Assembly (NCBI RefSeq): GCF_000716435.1
Contig: NZ_JNWO01000016.1
Location: forward strand, 62,001-126,000
Direction of reading: 5' to 3'
DNA: 64,000 nt
Source: Streptomyces xylophagus
Lineage (GTDB): Bacteria > Actinomycetota > Actinomycetes > Streptomycetales > Streptomycetaceae
The notes beneath the pieces were generated by a model. That model made no database searches. It worked only from the letters and a program-made list of their open reading frames with translations, and was not told the origin of the DNA. The translations under genes and the position numbers were made by a program. The first letter of the stretch is position 1; each line of letters opens with the position of its first letter. Shown one piece after another: positions 46,283 through 54,889 of this stretch.

Positions 46283-46321
46283 GGTCTTCGCTACGGCGTC
46301 TAGGTCTTCGCTACGGCGTCT
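46283..46321. repeat. 20-bp tandem duplication at the 3' end of the AIM24 gene
   Basis: GGTCTTCGCTACGGCGTCT occurs twice (46283-46301 and 46303-46321). The second copy ends on the first base of the AIM24 stop codon. A shorter CATCGGTCTTC duplication lies just before it. This looks like recent slippage in non-coding DNA. Confidence 0.85.
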
Positions 46322-47139
46322 CATCCGGCGTGCGTCGAGAACATGCCGCCGGTCGGGCCCTGCTTGTCGCCGCCCTGGGCCTTCTTCAGGGCGTTGGCGA
46401 GGCTTTCGATGGTGAGGGACTGGAGGATGACGCGGCCGTTGCCCTCCAAGGTGGCCAGGGACAGGCCCTCGCCGCCGAACACGGCGTTCATCAGGCCCTG
46501 GCGGTTGAGGCCGCCGATGCGCTGGACGCCGTACTGGACGCCCTCCTCGAAGGCGACGAGGCAGCCTGTGTCGACCTCGATGCGACCGCCGAAGTCGGCC
46601 GGGTTCAGGTCGATGAAGTTGCCGGCGCCGGCGATGATCACGGTGCCTTGCCCGGTGAACTTCTCGAGGACGAAGCCCTCGCCGCCGCTCATGCCGCTGC
46701 GGCCGCCCTGGAAGGCGATGCCGAACTGGACCGTGGACTCGGCGGCCACGAAGGCGTCCTTCTCCGCGAACCACGCGCGCGTGCCGTTCAGCTCCAGGGC
46801 GCGCATCTCACCGGGGAGCACGCCCGCGAAGCCGACGGTGCCCTCGCCGCCCTGGGAGGTGAAGTACTGGAACGCCAGCGACTCGCCCGCGAGTGCGCGC
46901 TGGCCGACCTGCATGGCGGTACCCATGGCTTGGCGCAGCATGCCACCCATGCCGCTGCCGCCCGAGCCGCCGCCCTGCTGCTGTCCGCCGCCGGGCGGAC
47001 CGCTCAGGCGGGTCTCCATGGTCACGTTCGTCGTCTTGAAGAGGAACTTCCCGGCCTCGCAGTACACGGTCTGGCCGGGGTTCAGGTTGACGACCGCCAT
47101 CTGCATGGCGTTGCCGACGATTTCTTGCTGAAGGGTCAC
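46321..47139 (-). CDS. AIM24 family protein
   Basis: A 272-residue beta-rich protein of the AIM24/TIGR00266 family. It has the typical start (NLNPGQTVYCEAGKF), a Gly/Gln-rich insert (GPPGGGQQQGGGSGG), and the repeated beta sheets GEGFVLEKFTG and IIAGAGNFIDLNPADFGG. Function is unknown in bacteria. It has no signal peptide. Neighbouring genes do not form an evident operon with it. Confidence 0.88.
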   Translation of the reverse strand: MTLQQEIVGNAMQMAVVNLNPGQTVYCEAGKFLFKTTNVTMETRLSGPPGGGQQQGGGSGGSGMGGMLRQAMGTAMQVGQRALAGESLAFQYFTSQGGEGTVGFAGVLPGEMRALELNGTRAWFAEKDAFVAAESTVQFGIAFQGGRSGMSGGEGFVLEKFTGQGTVIIAGAGNFIDLNPADFGGRIEVDTGCLVAFEEGVQYGVQRIGGLNRQGLMNAVFGGEGLSLATLEGNGRVILQSLTIESLANALKKAQGGDKQGPTGGMFSTHAG

Positions 47140-47206
47140 GAGGGGAGAACGTAGCGGGTGGCCGTCTCGGTTCCGGGTGCGGGTGGGTTGTGGCTGGTGT
47201 CCTTCT

Positions 47207-47296
47207 GGGGGCTCCGCCCCCAGACCCCCGTTCGGCCCCGAAAGGGCCTCGTCCTCAAACGCCGGACGGGCTGAGAATGCCGGTCCGGCGTTTGAG
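47207..47296. terminator. triple-hairpin Streptomyces repeat downstream of allantoicase
   Basis: Three inverted repeats follow each other: GGGGG-CTCCG-CCCCC (47207-47221), GGCCC-CGAAA-GGGCC (47234-47248), and a 14-bp stem CTCAAACGCCGGAC with GTCCGGCGTTTGAG (47254-47267 and 47283-47296). This type of element is common at 3' ends in Streptomyces. It lies just beyond the stop of allantoicase (47329) and probably ends the allantoin operon. Confidence 0.7.
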
Positions 47297-47328
47297 AAGC
47301 GAACGCCCCGCCGGTCGGAAGATCCGTC

Positions 47329-48444
47329 TCAGCCGCCCAGCTCCTGGTACCGAACCGCCAGGCTCGTCGCCCCCGACTCCGTCAGCGTCCCGAACAGCCG
47401 CAGCCGCGAGATCCCGCCGTCGGGATAGATGTCCACGCGTGCGTGCGTCGCGATCGCCGGAGCGGGGAGCACGAAGCGGTGGTTCGTGTCGGGCTGGAGG
47501 CGGGTGCGCGGGAGGATCTCGTGCCAGGCGCCGGACTCGCCGTCCCGTACCGACACCGACGCCCAGCCCGCGCTGTTGCCCTTCAGGTACGCCGTGTCGA
47601 TCTCGATGGCGCGGATCTGGGACTGGGCGGCCAGGCGGTAGCGGATCCAGTCGTTGCCCTGGTCGCGGCGGCGGCGGGTCTCCCAGCCGTCGTCCATCTT
47701 GCGGGAGCGGCCGGGCTGGATGGTGTTGGTGGCGGGTGAGTAGAAGAGGTTGGAGGCGTCCTCGGCCCGGCCGCCGTTCTCCAGGGCGACCACGTCGAAA
47801 GTGCCCAGCGCGGCCAGCCAGTTGGGGTCGGGGACGACCTCGCCGTAGACACGGAGGCGGGCGATGCCGCCGTCGGGGTGCTGGTTGACGCGGAGGTGGG
47901 TGAAGCGTTCTTCGGTCGAGATGGAGAAACCGTTCGCCGCGTGGCCGCCGACCGGTGTGCGCGGGACCAAGGGTGTCCACTTCACGTCGTCGGAGAGCAG
48001 GTCCTCGGGGGACGGCGAGCCCGGCACCGAGATGGCTTCCACAGACACCGACTGGGGGTAGTTGCCGCGGAAGTGGGCCGTGTCGACCACGATGCCCCGG
48101 ATGACGCCGGGCGCACCGAGGCGGACCAGTGCCCAGTCGTGGTCCTCGGCCGTCGGCCAGGGATGGTCCGCCGAGGCGCCACGGCGGCGGCGGGTCTCCC
48201 AGCCGTCCATGATCTTGCCCTTGTGGCCGAAGTGCTCGGGGTCGAACTCGGCGGGCCCGGGCACGAGGAGGTTCTCGCGCTGGGCGAAGAACTCGTCGTT
48301 GGCGGCGATGACACCGGCACCGAGCTGTCGGTCGGCGAGGTTGGCGTACTGGGTGAAGGGGAAGTCGGCCGTGCGGTAGTCCGCGTACGGGTCACCGCCT
48401 CCGTAGGGGTTCGCGTCACCGGTGAAACTCGGAATCGCCGTCAC
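47329..48444 (-). CDS. alc: allantoicase
   Basis: A 371-residue protein made of two repeated allantoicase beta-sandwich domains: DGWETRRRRG with HLRVNQHPDGGIARLRVYGE in the first, DGWETRRRRDQ with RVDIYPDGGISRLRLFG in the second. It hydrolyses allantoate to ureidoglycolate and urea. It follows the allantoinase gene by 52 bp, so the two make a unit. Ureidoglycolate yields glyoxylate, used by the malate synthase encoded 4 kb away. Confidence 0.95.
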   Translation of the reverse strand: MTAIPSFTGDANPYGGGDPYADYRTADFPFTQYANLADRQLGAGVIAANDEFFAQRENLLVPGPAEFDPEHFGHKGKIMDGWETRRRRGASADHPWPTAEDHDWALVRLGAPGVIRGIVVDTAHFRGNYPQSVSVEAISVPGSPSPEDLLSDDVKWTPLVPRTPVGGHAANGFSISTEERFTHLRVNQHPDGGIARLRVYGEVVPDPNWLAALGTFDVVALENGGRAEDASNLFYSPATNTIQPGRSRKMDDGWETRRRRDQGNDWIRYRLAAQSQIRAIEIDTAYLKGNSAGWASVSVRDGESGAWHEILPRTRLQPDTNHRFVLPAPAIATHARVDIYPDGGISRLRLFGTLTESGATSLAVRYQELGG

Positions 48445-48496
48445 TGCTGTGTCTGCCTTTCGGGAGTCGGCCGCTGCGGGTGCGGGGGTGGTCGGA

Positions 48497-49834
48497 TCAG
48501 GGGGTACGGGTCAGGAGTTGGCCCTTCGGGTCGGTGAACTCGCCGTCCAGCACGATGCGTTCGCCGCGCAGCCAGGTCGACTTCACGACGCCGCTGAGGG
48601 TCTTTCCGGCGTACGCCGTGACGCGGTTGCGGTGTTGGAGGGCCGCCGGGTCCACGGTGAACGTCTCGTCGGGGGCGAGGACCGCGAAGTCGGCGTCGCG
48701 GCCCGCCTCGATGGCGCCCTTCTGGTCAAGTCCCGCAAGCCCGGCGGTCCTTGACGACATCCAGCGGACCACGTCCTCCAAGCCGTAGCCCCGCTTGCGC
48801 GCCTCCGTCCACACCGCCGCGAGGCTCAACTGAAGGCCGGAGATGCCGCCCCACGCGGTGGCGAAGTCGGCGGTCTTGAGGTCGGCCGTGGAGGGCGAGT
48901 GGTCGGTGACCACGCAGTCGATCGTGCCGTCGGCCAGCGCCTGCCACAGCAGGTCCTGGTTGGCGGACTCGCGGATGGGCGGGCAGCACTTGAACTCGCT
49001 TGCGCCGTCCGGGACTTCCTCGGCCGTGAGGGTGAGGTAGTGGGGGCATGTCTCGACGGTGATGCGGACGCCCTCTGCCTTGGCGGCGGCGATCAGCGGG
49101 AGCGCGTCGGACGAGGACAGGTGCAGGACGTGCACGCGTGCGTCGAGGCGCCTGGCGGCAGCGATCAGGCCCGCGATGGCCGTGTCCTCGGCGTCGCGCG
49201 GGCGGCTGGCGAGGAAGTCGGCGTACTTGGGGCCGCCCTGCTGCGGGGCCGTCTCGAGGTGGTGCGGGTCCTCGGCGTGCACGATGAGAAGGCCGCCGAA
49301 ACCGGCGATCTCGGCCAGGGACAGGGCGAGTTGGTCCTGGTCCAGGTGCGGGAACTCGTCCACGCCGGACGGGGACAGGAACGCCTTGAAGCCGAAGACG
49401 CCGGCGTCGTGCAGCGGGCGCAGGTCCTTGACGTTGTCGGGCAGGGCGCCGCCCCAGAAGCCGACGTCGATGTGGGCCTTCTCGGCCGCGACCTCCTGCT
49501 TCGTACGGAGGTTGTCGACCGTCGTCGTCGGCGGGAGGGAGTTGAGCGGCATGTCGATCAGGGTGGTGATGCCGCCGGCCGCCGCCGCGCGCGTGGCGGT
49601 CCAGAAGCCCTCCCAGTGGGTGCGGCCGGGGTCGTTCACATGGACATGGGTGTCGACCAGGCCGGGCAGCAGGACGTCGTCTCCGAAGTCCTCGAACCGT
49701 GCCCCGGACGGGACTTGGGCGTCGTACGGGAGGACAGCCGTGATCTTTCCCCCGGCGACCGCGACCGCCGCGGCGCGTGTCCCCTCGGGAGTGATGACAC
49801 GTGTGGAGCGCACCACCAGTTCAGCGTCGGACAC
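48497..49834 (-). CDS. allB: allantoinase
   Basis: A 445-residue amidohydrolase. Metal ligands are seen in [11 protein letters not shown], the carbamylated Lys in [11 protein letters not shown], His in IVHAEDPHH and HVLHLSS, and Asp in CVVTDHSPS. It opens allantoin to allantoate. GTG start at 49834. Transcribed away from the IclR regulator, with two degenerate 15-bp TTCC-N7-GGAA-like sites between them. Confidence 0.95.
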   Translation of the reverse strand: MSDAELVVRSTRVITPEGTRAAAVAVAGGKITAVLPYDAQVPSGARFEDFGDDVLLPGLVDTHVHVNDPGRTHWEGFWTATRAAAAGGITTLIDMPLNSLPPTTTVDNLRTKQEVAAEKAHIDVGFWGGALPDNVKDLRPLHDAGVFGFKAFLSPSGVDEFPHLDQDQLALSLAEIAGFGGLLIVHAEDPHHLETAPQQGGPKYADFLASRPRDAEDTAIAGLIAAARRLDARVHVLHLSSSDALPLIAAAKAEGVRITVETCPHYLTLTAEEVPDGASEFKCCPPIRESANQDLLWQALADGTIDCVVTDHSPSTADLKTADFATAWGGISGLQLSLAAVWTEARKRGYGLEDVVRWMSSRTAGLAGLDQKGAIEAGRDADFAVLAPDETFTVDPAALQHRNRVTAYAGKTLSGVVKSTWLRGERIVLDGEFTDPKGQLLTRTP

Positions 49835-49880
49835 CCGGACCCCTCTCTGCCACCGTTGCCGCTTCCGTCACTCCCGTTAC

Positions 49881-49932
49881 TTCCGGGAAACGGGATTTAC
49901 GTCCACGTAACGGAATTCAACGTTCTGTTGAA
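49881..49932. promoter_or_regulatory. operator cluster upstream of allantoinase
   Basis: Two 15-bp sites each one base off TTCC-N7-GGAA lie 20 bp apart: TTCC-GGGAAAC-GGGA (49881-49895) and GTCC-ACGTAAC-GGAA (49901-49915). A separate perfect 6-5-6 palindrome TTCAAC-GTTCT-GTTGAA (49916-49932) follows. Two helical turns between centres suit binding on one face by an IclR tetramer. The likely ligand is the adjacent AllR-like protein. Confidence 0.5.
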
Positions 49933-50001
49933 GGAGTCTTCACTCCCGCTCCCGTACCGTCAAGGGCACACTTCTCCACGATGCGCCTCCCGCGCACACT
50001 C

Positions 50002-50030
50002 TGGACGTTTCCACAAAGCGGAATTAGACT
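50002..50030 (+). promoter_or_regulatory. promoter of the IclR (allR-like) gene with operator TTCC-N7-GGAA
   Basis: TGGACG (50002-50007) and TAGACT (50025-50030) are 17 bp apart. The palindromic 15-mer TTCC-ACAAAGC-GGAA fills 50009-50023, leaving one base either side. The layout is almost the same as in the malate synthase promoter, and suggests repression and autoregulation. Confidence 0.6.
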
Positions 50031-50124
50031 TCCGGCAAGCAGAACGTAGCTACGCACAGGCGGGCAGTCAACCGACCCCCGGGTAGGCTTCAGCCCTTCC
50101 CGCCCGTGCCGAAAGGAACGCGCC

Positions 50125-50919
50125 GTGCCGCCGTCCAGCGCCAGCACCACCGATTCCACCAAGTCCGCCACCGGTGGTGTCCAGTCCCTCGAGCGCGCCT
50201 TCGACCTGCTGGAGCGGATGGCCGACGCGGGCGGCGAGGTCGGCCTGAGCGAGCTCTCCGCGAGCAGCGGCCTGCCACTCCCCACCATCCACCGGCTGAT
50301 GCGCACGCTCGTGGTCTGCGGTTACGTCCGCCAGCAGGCCAACCGCCGGTACGCCCTCGGCCCGCGCCTGATCCGGCTCGGCGAGTCCGCGTCCCGGCTG
50401 CTCGGCACCTGGGCCCGCCCCTATCTGGCCCGACTGGTCGAGGAGACCGGCGAGACGGCGAACATGGCACTGCTCGACGGCGACGAGATCGTGTACGTGG
50501 CGCAGGTGCCGTCCAAGCACTCGATGCGCATGTTCACCGAGGTCGGCCGGCGCGTCCTGCCGCACTCCACGGGCGTCGGCAAGGCACTGCTCGCCAACAC
50601 GCCGGACAACGAGGTGCGCGCGCTGCTCGCCCGCACCGGCATGCCCGCCGCGACCGACAAGACGATCACCACGCCCGAGGGTTTCCTCGCGGCGCTGGAG
50701 GACGTGCGCCGCCTCGGCTACGCGATCGACGACAACGAGCAGGAGATCGGGGTGCGCTGCCTCGCCGTCTCCGTGCCCAACTCCCCCACCGCCGCCGCGA
50801 TTTCGATCTCGGGTCCGGCGGGCCGGGTCACCGAGTCGGCGACCGACAAGATCGTGCCGGTGCTCCAGCAGGTGGCCGGCGAACTGTCGGAGGCACTGGC
50901 CAGCCAGAACCCGGCGTGA
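50125..50919 (+). CDS. allR: IclR family regulator, AllR-like
   Basis: A 264-residue IclR protein: a winged helix at about 17-75 (SLERAFDLLERMAD, GLPLPTIHRLMRTL) and the effector domain to 260 (NMALLDGDEIVYVAQVPS, STGVGKALLA, ISGPAGRVTE). IclR-type AllR represses allantoin genes in Streptomyces coelicolor and E. coli; the divergent allantoinase and allantoicase genes and the shared 15-bp motif support that assignment. AAAGGA stands seven bases before the GTG. The last codon overlaps the next gene (GTGA). Confidence 0.88.
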   Translation: MPPSSASTTDSTKSATGGVQSLERAFDLLERMADAGGEVGLSELSASSGLPLPTIHRLMRTLVVCGYVRQQANRRYALGPRLIRLGESASRLLGTWARPYLARLVEETGETANMALLDGDEIVYVAQVPSKHSMRMFTEVGRRVLPHSTGVGKALLANTPDNEVRALLARTGMPAATDKTITTPEGFLAALEDVRRLGYAIDDNEQEIGVRCLAVSVPNSPTAAAISISGPAGRVTESATDKIVPVLQQVAGELSEALASQNPA

Positions 50920-51608
50920 GCGCTGTGCAGCGCTGGCCGGGGCGGTACACCGACCGGCACGGCGGCGAGGATGTCGTCTTCGAGTCGGACGGCCGGGAGC
51001 TGATCCGTACGACGATCCGGGGTGTCCGCTTCGAGGGCAACAGCATGGACGACCTCGGCGCGCTCGGCGGGGACCCTCCGGATGCCTCGTTCACCTTCTT
51101 CGGCGGGGCGTTGTGCTCCTGCCTCCTGGAGTGGGAGGTGCCGTTGTCCGTCGCGGTCGAGGGGCAGGGTGTACGTACGGCGGTGCTGGACTGCGCGTTG
51201 CGGCTCGGGGCGCCGGGCGGACCGGGCAGGGGCCTGGACGCGGAGACGCTGGCCACCGTCCTGCGTCTCGACGGGCACGAGTACCGGAACGGGGACGGAC
51301 ACGGGGACTTCGAGTCGGCACTGGAAGACGTCCAGCGCCGGCTTCCGGCGGGAGTCCGGCTCCGGGCCTGTATCGCGTGCGCCTGGTCCGACTACAGCCC
51401 GCTCGGCAACGGGCTGATGGCGGGGCTGGCCTGCTTCCGTGACGTCAAGGACCGCTACCGACAGGTGGACGGCAAGTTCGGCCCGGCGGGCATCTTCACC
51501 CTCTGGGACGAGCACACCGAGTTCGTCCAGGAGACATGGCTGTGCGGGGAGTTCGAGCACCGCGCCGGGAACGCGGGCTACCGAGGAGCCTTCCCGGCGC
51601 CGAACTAG
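50916..51608 (+). CDS. uncharacterised protein translationally coupled to the IclR gene (DUF6304-like)
   Basis: A 230-residue soluble protein. The GTG at 50916 overlaps the regulator stop in GTGA. It has six Cys in short patterns (ALCSCLLEW, ACIACAWSD, ACFRDV, TWLCGEF) and a conserved-looking end FGPAGIFTLWDEHTEFVQET. No family beyond a tentative DUF6304 resemblance is recognised. Co-translation with AllR is the only lead. Its stop codon shares CTAG with a convergent gene. Confidence 0.78.
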   Translation: MSAVQRWPGRYTDRHGGEDVVFESDGRELIRTTIRGVRFEGNSMDDLGALGGDPPDASFTFFGGALCSCLLEWEVPLSVAVEGQGVRTAVLDCALRLGAPGGPGRGLDAETLATVLRLDGHEYRNGDGHGDFESALEDVQRRLPAGVRLRACIACAWSDYSPLGNGLMAGLACFRDVKDRYRQVDGKFGPAGIFTLWDEHTEFVQETWLCGEFEHRAGNAGYRGAFPAPN

Positions 51609-51925
51609 CCCTGCCCGCCCCGGGGTTGACCGAACAGGTCCACGGCGTTGCGTACGTCCGTCAGACCCCTCGCGAGCGCGCTCACCGAGCCGATCGCGCC
51701 GGCGATCAGGAGCAACGAGCGGCGCAGGCGCGGGATTTCGGGGACGCCGTCGATGGTCATCGCCGCCAGCGCCGCGAGTTCGTCCTCGGCGATGACACGG
51801 TCGGGGAACTCGGCCGGATGCGCGGCCAGTTCGCGGCGTAACCGGGACACCGCGGTCCGCAGTTCCGCCACCCTCGGATCCTCGTCGCTGCCGGTCACTG
51901 ACCTCTGTCCCAAGCTCCGCAACAC
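51605..51925 (-). CDS. small uncharacterised protein (DUF5955-like)
   Basis: A 106-residue protein. GGGGGAG precedes the GTG at 51925 and gives MLRSLGQRSVTGSDEDPRV; a GTG nine codons on is also possible. It is helical, with RVAELRTAVSRLRRELAAHP followed by a hydrophobic segment (SLLLIAGAIGSVSALARG) that may be amphipathic. The family link to DUF5955 is tentative. The stop codon CTA/TAG is shared with the gene on the other strand. Confidence 0.7.
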   Translation of the reverse strand: MLRSLGQRSVTGSDEDPRVAELRTAVSRLRRELAAHPAEFPDRVIAEDELAALAAMTIDGVPEIPRLRRSLLLIAGAIGSVSALARGLTDVRNAVDLFGQPRGGQG

Positions 51926-52113
51926 AGCTCTCCCCCCTCGCACGTCGTCGTGCGCAAGAACTTTGCGATCCCGCCGCGCACCCCGCGACACTGGTCGGGC
52001 ACCGAGGGACGCGGGCCAGTAAACGCCACCCGGTACGCGGTGCGCCACTCCACGGACCGAAATTAAGTCGGAGGATTCCGTGCGGTCGCCGCCCGGTCAG
52101 GTATGCAGGACGT

Positions 52114-52728
52114 ATGACGCGAAACGAAGACCAGGTCGCCGGGCTGCTGCTCGCCGCAGGGGGCGGCCGACGGCTCGGCGGGCGGCCCAAAGCGCTGCTC
52201 GAACACCGAGGCCGTCCCCTTGTGGAGCACGCGGTCGGAGTGCTCCGCGCGGCCGGCCTGACCCGCGTCCATGTGGTCCTGGGGGCTCGCGCCGACGCCG
52301 TACGGGAGCGGGCGGAGCTGACCGGTTGCGTGATCGTGGAGAACCCGGAGTGGGAGGAGGGGATGGGGTCCTCGCTGCGGGCCGGGCTCGACTCGCTCGC
52401 CGGTACGGACGCGCGCGCGGCGCTCGTGTCGCTCGTCGACCAGCCCGGGATCGGTGCGGAGGCGGTGGCGCGGGTGCTGGCGGGGTTCACGGACCCGGAC
52501 TCGCTCGTCTCGGCCGCCTACGACGGGGTACGCGGGCATCCGGTGCTGTTCGGGGCCGCGCACTGGGCCGGGATCGCCGAGAGCGCGACCGGGGACCGGG
52601 GCGCGCGGGCCTACCTCAAAGCGCACGCGGACGCGGTCGCGCTCGTCGAGTGCGGGGATGCGGCGGAGCCGTACGACATCGACACTGAGGCGGATCTCGT
52701 CCACCTTGAACAAGGCCGTCCACTTTGA
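52114..52728 (+). CDS. MobA-like nucleotidyltransferase (MocA-type)
   Basis: A 204-residue NTP transferase with LLAAGGGRRLGGRPKALL, the nucleotide loop, SLVDQPG for the metal-binding DxP-like site and GHPVLFG. Relatives include CTP:molybdopterin cytidylyltransferase (MocA), which serves xanthine dehydrogenase-type enzymes. In purine degradation that would fit upstream of allantoin, but no xanthine dehydrogenase gene is in the window. Specificity therefore remains open. Confidence 0.85.
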   Translation: MTRNEDQVAGLLLAAGGGRRLGGRPKALLEHRGRPLVEHAVGVLRAAGLTRVHVVLGARADAVRERAELTGCVIVENPEWEEGMGSSLRAGLDSLAGTDARAALVSLVDQPGIGAEAVARVLAGFTDPDSLVSAAYDGVRGHPVLFGAAHWAGIAESATGDRGARAYLKAHADAVALVECGDAAEPYDIDTEADLVHLEQGRPL

Positions 52729-52792
52729 GTGAGCGGAGTGGCACTGAGCGCCACTTTGGCTCGATCCGGAGAATCTCGACGTCAACAAACCA

Positions 52793-52821
52793 TTGAACTT
52801 CCACGATGAGGAAACTAGTAT
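52793..52821 (+). promoter_or_regulatory. malate synthase promoter with operator TTCC-N7-GGAA in the spacer
   Basis: TTGAAC (52793-52798) and TAGTAT (52816-52821) are 17 bp apart, both close to consensus. The spacer begins with TTCC-ACGATGA-GGAA (52799-52813), the same 15-bp palindrome as in the allR promoter and in nearly the same register. Repressor binding would exclude polymerase. Leader length to the ATG at 52920 is about 90 bases. Confidence 0.68.
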
Positions 52822-52919
52822 CCACTGTTCAGAAGCGCCCGACGGCTCCTCGGGTGCTCCCAGCCCTACCCGGGTCACCTGGCACCCGGTGCCTCGCTCG
52901 CTGAAGGAAGTGACAGTTC

Positions 52920-54542
52920 ATGTCCGCACCAGCGCCGTCCTCGCCGGTCGTCGTCGACGCCGAACCCCTGCCCCGGCAGGAGGAGGTCCTCACCGACGAG
53001 GCCCTCGCCTTCGTGGCCGAGCTGCACCGCCGGTTCACGCCCCGCCGGGCCGGACTCCTCGCCCGCCGGGCCGAGCGCCGTGCGGAGATCGCCCGCACCT
53101 CCACCCTCGACTTCCTCCCGGAGACCGCCGCGATCCGCGCCGACGACTCCTGGAAGGTGGCCCCCTCCCCCGCCGCGCTGAACGACCGGCGGGTCGAGAT
53201 CACCGGCCCCACCGACCGCAAGATGACGATCAACGCCCTCAACTCGGGCGCCAAGATCTGGCTCGCGGACTTCGAGGACGCCTCCGCGCCGACCTGGGAG
53301 AACGTCGTCACGGGTCAGCTCAACCTGATCGACGCCTACACCCGGGCCATCGACTTCACGGACCCCAACTCCGGTAAGTCGTACGCCCTGAAGGCCGAGG
53401 ACGAGCTGGCGACCGTCGTGATGCGGCCGCGCGGCTGGCATCTGAATGAGCGTCACCTCTTGGTCGACGGCGAGCAGGTCCCGGGCGCCTTCGTGGACTT
53501 CGGGCTGTACTTCTTCCACAACGCGCAGCGGCTGCTGGACCTCGGCAAGGGCCCGTACTTCTACCTCCCGAAGACCGAGTCGCACCTCGAAGCCCGCCTG
53601 TGGAACGACGTGTTCGTCTTCGCGCAGGACTACGTCGGCATCCCGCAGGGCACCGTCCGCGCGACCGTGCTGATCGAGACGATCACCGCCGCGTACGAGA
53701 TGGAGGAGATCCTCTACGAACTCCGCGACCACGCCTCGGGGTTGAACGCGGGCCGCTGGGACTACCTGTTCTCCATCGTGAAGAACTTCCGTGACGGCGG
53801 GCCCAGGTTCGTCCTTCCGGACCGCAACGCCGTGACGATGACGGCCCCGTTCATGCGGGCGTACACCGAACTCCTCGTCCGCACCTGCCACAAGCGCGGC
53901 GCACACGCCATCGGCGGCATGGCGGCGTTCATCCCGTCCCGCCGTGACGAGGCGGTCAACAAGGTCGCGTTCGAGAAGGTCAAGGCGGACAAGGACCGTG
54001 AGGCCGGGGACGGTTTCGACGGGTCCTGGGTGGCCCACCCGGACCTGGTGCCGATCGCCATGGCGTCCTTCGACGCGGTGCTCGGCGACCGGCCGAACCA
54101 GAAGGACCGGCTGCGCGAGGACGTCGACGTCAAGGCCGCCGACCTGATCGCCGTGGACTCGCTGCACGCCAAGCCGACGTACCCGGGGCTCGTCAACGCC
54201 GTTCAGGTGGGCATCCGTTACATCGAGGCGTGGCTGCGCGGGCTCGGTGCCGTCGCCATCTTCAACCTGATGGAGGACGCGGCCACCGCGGAGATCTCGC
54301 GCTCGCAGATCTGGCAGTGGATCAACGCGGACGTCGAGTTCGAGAACGGCGAGCGGGCGACTCCCGAGCTGGCGCGCAAGATCGCCGCCGAGGAGCTGGA
54401 GAACATCCGCGCCGAGATCGGCGCGGACGCGTTCGCCGCGGGCCACTGGCAGCAGGCCCACGACCTGCTTCTGGAGGTCGCGCTCGACGCCGACTACGCG
54501 GACTTTCTGACGCTGCCGGCGTACGAGCAGCTCAAGGGCTGA
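52920..54542 (+). CDS. aceB: malate synthase A
   Basis: A 540-residue enzyme of normal family A length. It has WLADFEDASAPTWENV (metal and catalytic Asp/Glu), RDHASGLNAGRWDYLFS (the family signature), GGMAAFIPSR and the C-terminal AIFNLMEDAATAEISRSQIW with the catalytic base. It condenses glyoxylate and acetyl-CoA to malate. AAGGAAG precedes the ATG by nine bases. No isocitrate lyase is adjacent, and the allantoin regulon operator sits in its promoter, so glyoxylate from allantoin is the likely substrate source. Confidence 0.95.
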   Translation: MSAPAPSSPVVVDAEPLPRQEEVLTDEALAFVAELHRRFTPRRAGLLARRAERRAEIARTSTLDFLPETAAIRADDSWKVAPSPAALNDRRVEITGPTDRKMTINALNSGAKIWLADFEDASAPTWENVVTGQLNLIDAYTRAIDFTDPNSGKSYALKAEDELATVVMRPRGWHLNERHLLVDGEQVPGAFVDFGLYFFHNAQRLLDLGKGPYFYLPKTESHLEARLWNDVFVFAQDYVGIPQGTVRATVLIETITAAYEMEEILYELRDHASGLNAGRWDYLFSIVKNFRDGGPRFVLPDRNAVTMTAPFMRAYTELLVRTCHKRGAHAIGGMAAFIPSRRDEAVNKVAFEKVKADKDREAGDGFDGSWVAHPDLVPIAMASFDAVLGDRPNQKDRLREDVDVKAADLIAVDSLHAKPTYPGLVNAVQVGIRYIEAWLRGLGAVAIFNLMEDAATAEISRSQIWQWINADVEFENGERATPELARKIAAEELENIRAEIGADAFAAGHWQQAHDLLLEVALDADYADFLTLPAYEQLKG

Positions 54543-54586
54543 TCCTCAGCCGAAGAGCTGACCAATCAACTGCCGCGAGGCGAGGC

Positions 54587-54889
54587 TCACTTGTCCGAGT
54601 GGCCCAGGGACTTTCCCGGGGCCACTCGGTCGCGTACGAGCTTCTTCACGGCCGTGGGCTCCGGGAAGCCCTGTTCGCGGCGGTCCCACACCACCTCGTC
54701 GTCGACGCGGACGACGAAGACGCCACCGGTGCCGGGTTTCAGGGAGAGTTCCGTCAACTCGGTCTCGAAGGTGGTGAGGAGTTCCTGCGCGAGCCAGGCC
54801 GCGCGGGGCAGCCAGCGGCACTGGGTGCAGTACTCGATCTGTACGCGGTGCTCCTGCTGTACGCGGTTCTCCGCGAGGGCGTCCGTCAT
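54587..54889 (-). CDS. SelT/SelW/SelH-type (Rdx) thioredoxin-like protein
   Basis: A 100-residue protein with the redox motif CTQC in YCTQCRWLPRAAWLAQELL, followed by ELTLKPG-like strands and VWDRREQGFPEPTAVKKLVRDRV, the standard Rdx fold. Here both positions are Cys, not selenocysteine. It overlaps the HipA-like kinase gene by 4 bp (ATGA at 54886-54889), so expression is coupled. The physiological partner is unknown. Confidence 0.88.
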   Translation of the reverse strand: MTDALAENRVQQEHRVQIEYCTQCRWLPRAAWLAQELLTTFETELTELSLKPGTGGVFVVRVDDEVVWDRREQGFPEPTAVKKLVRDRVAPGKSLGHSDK

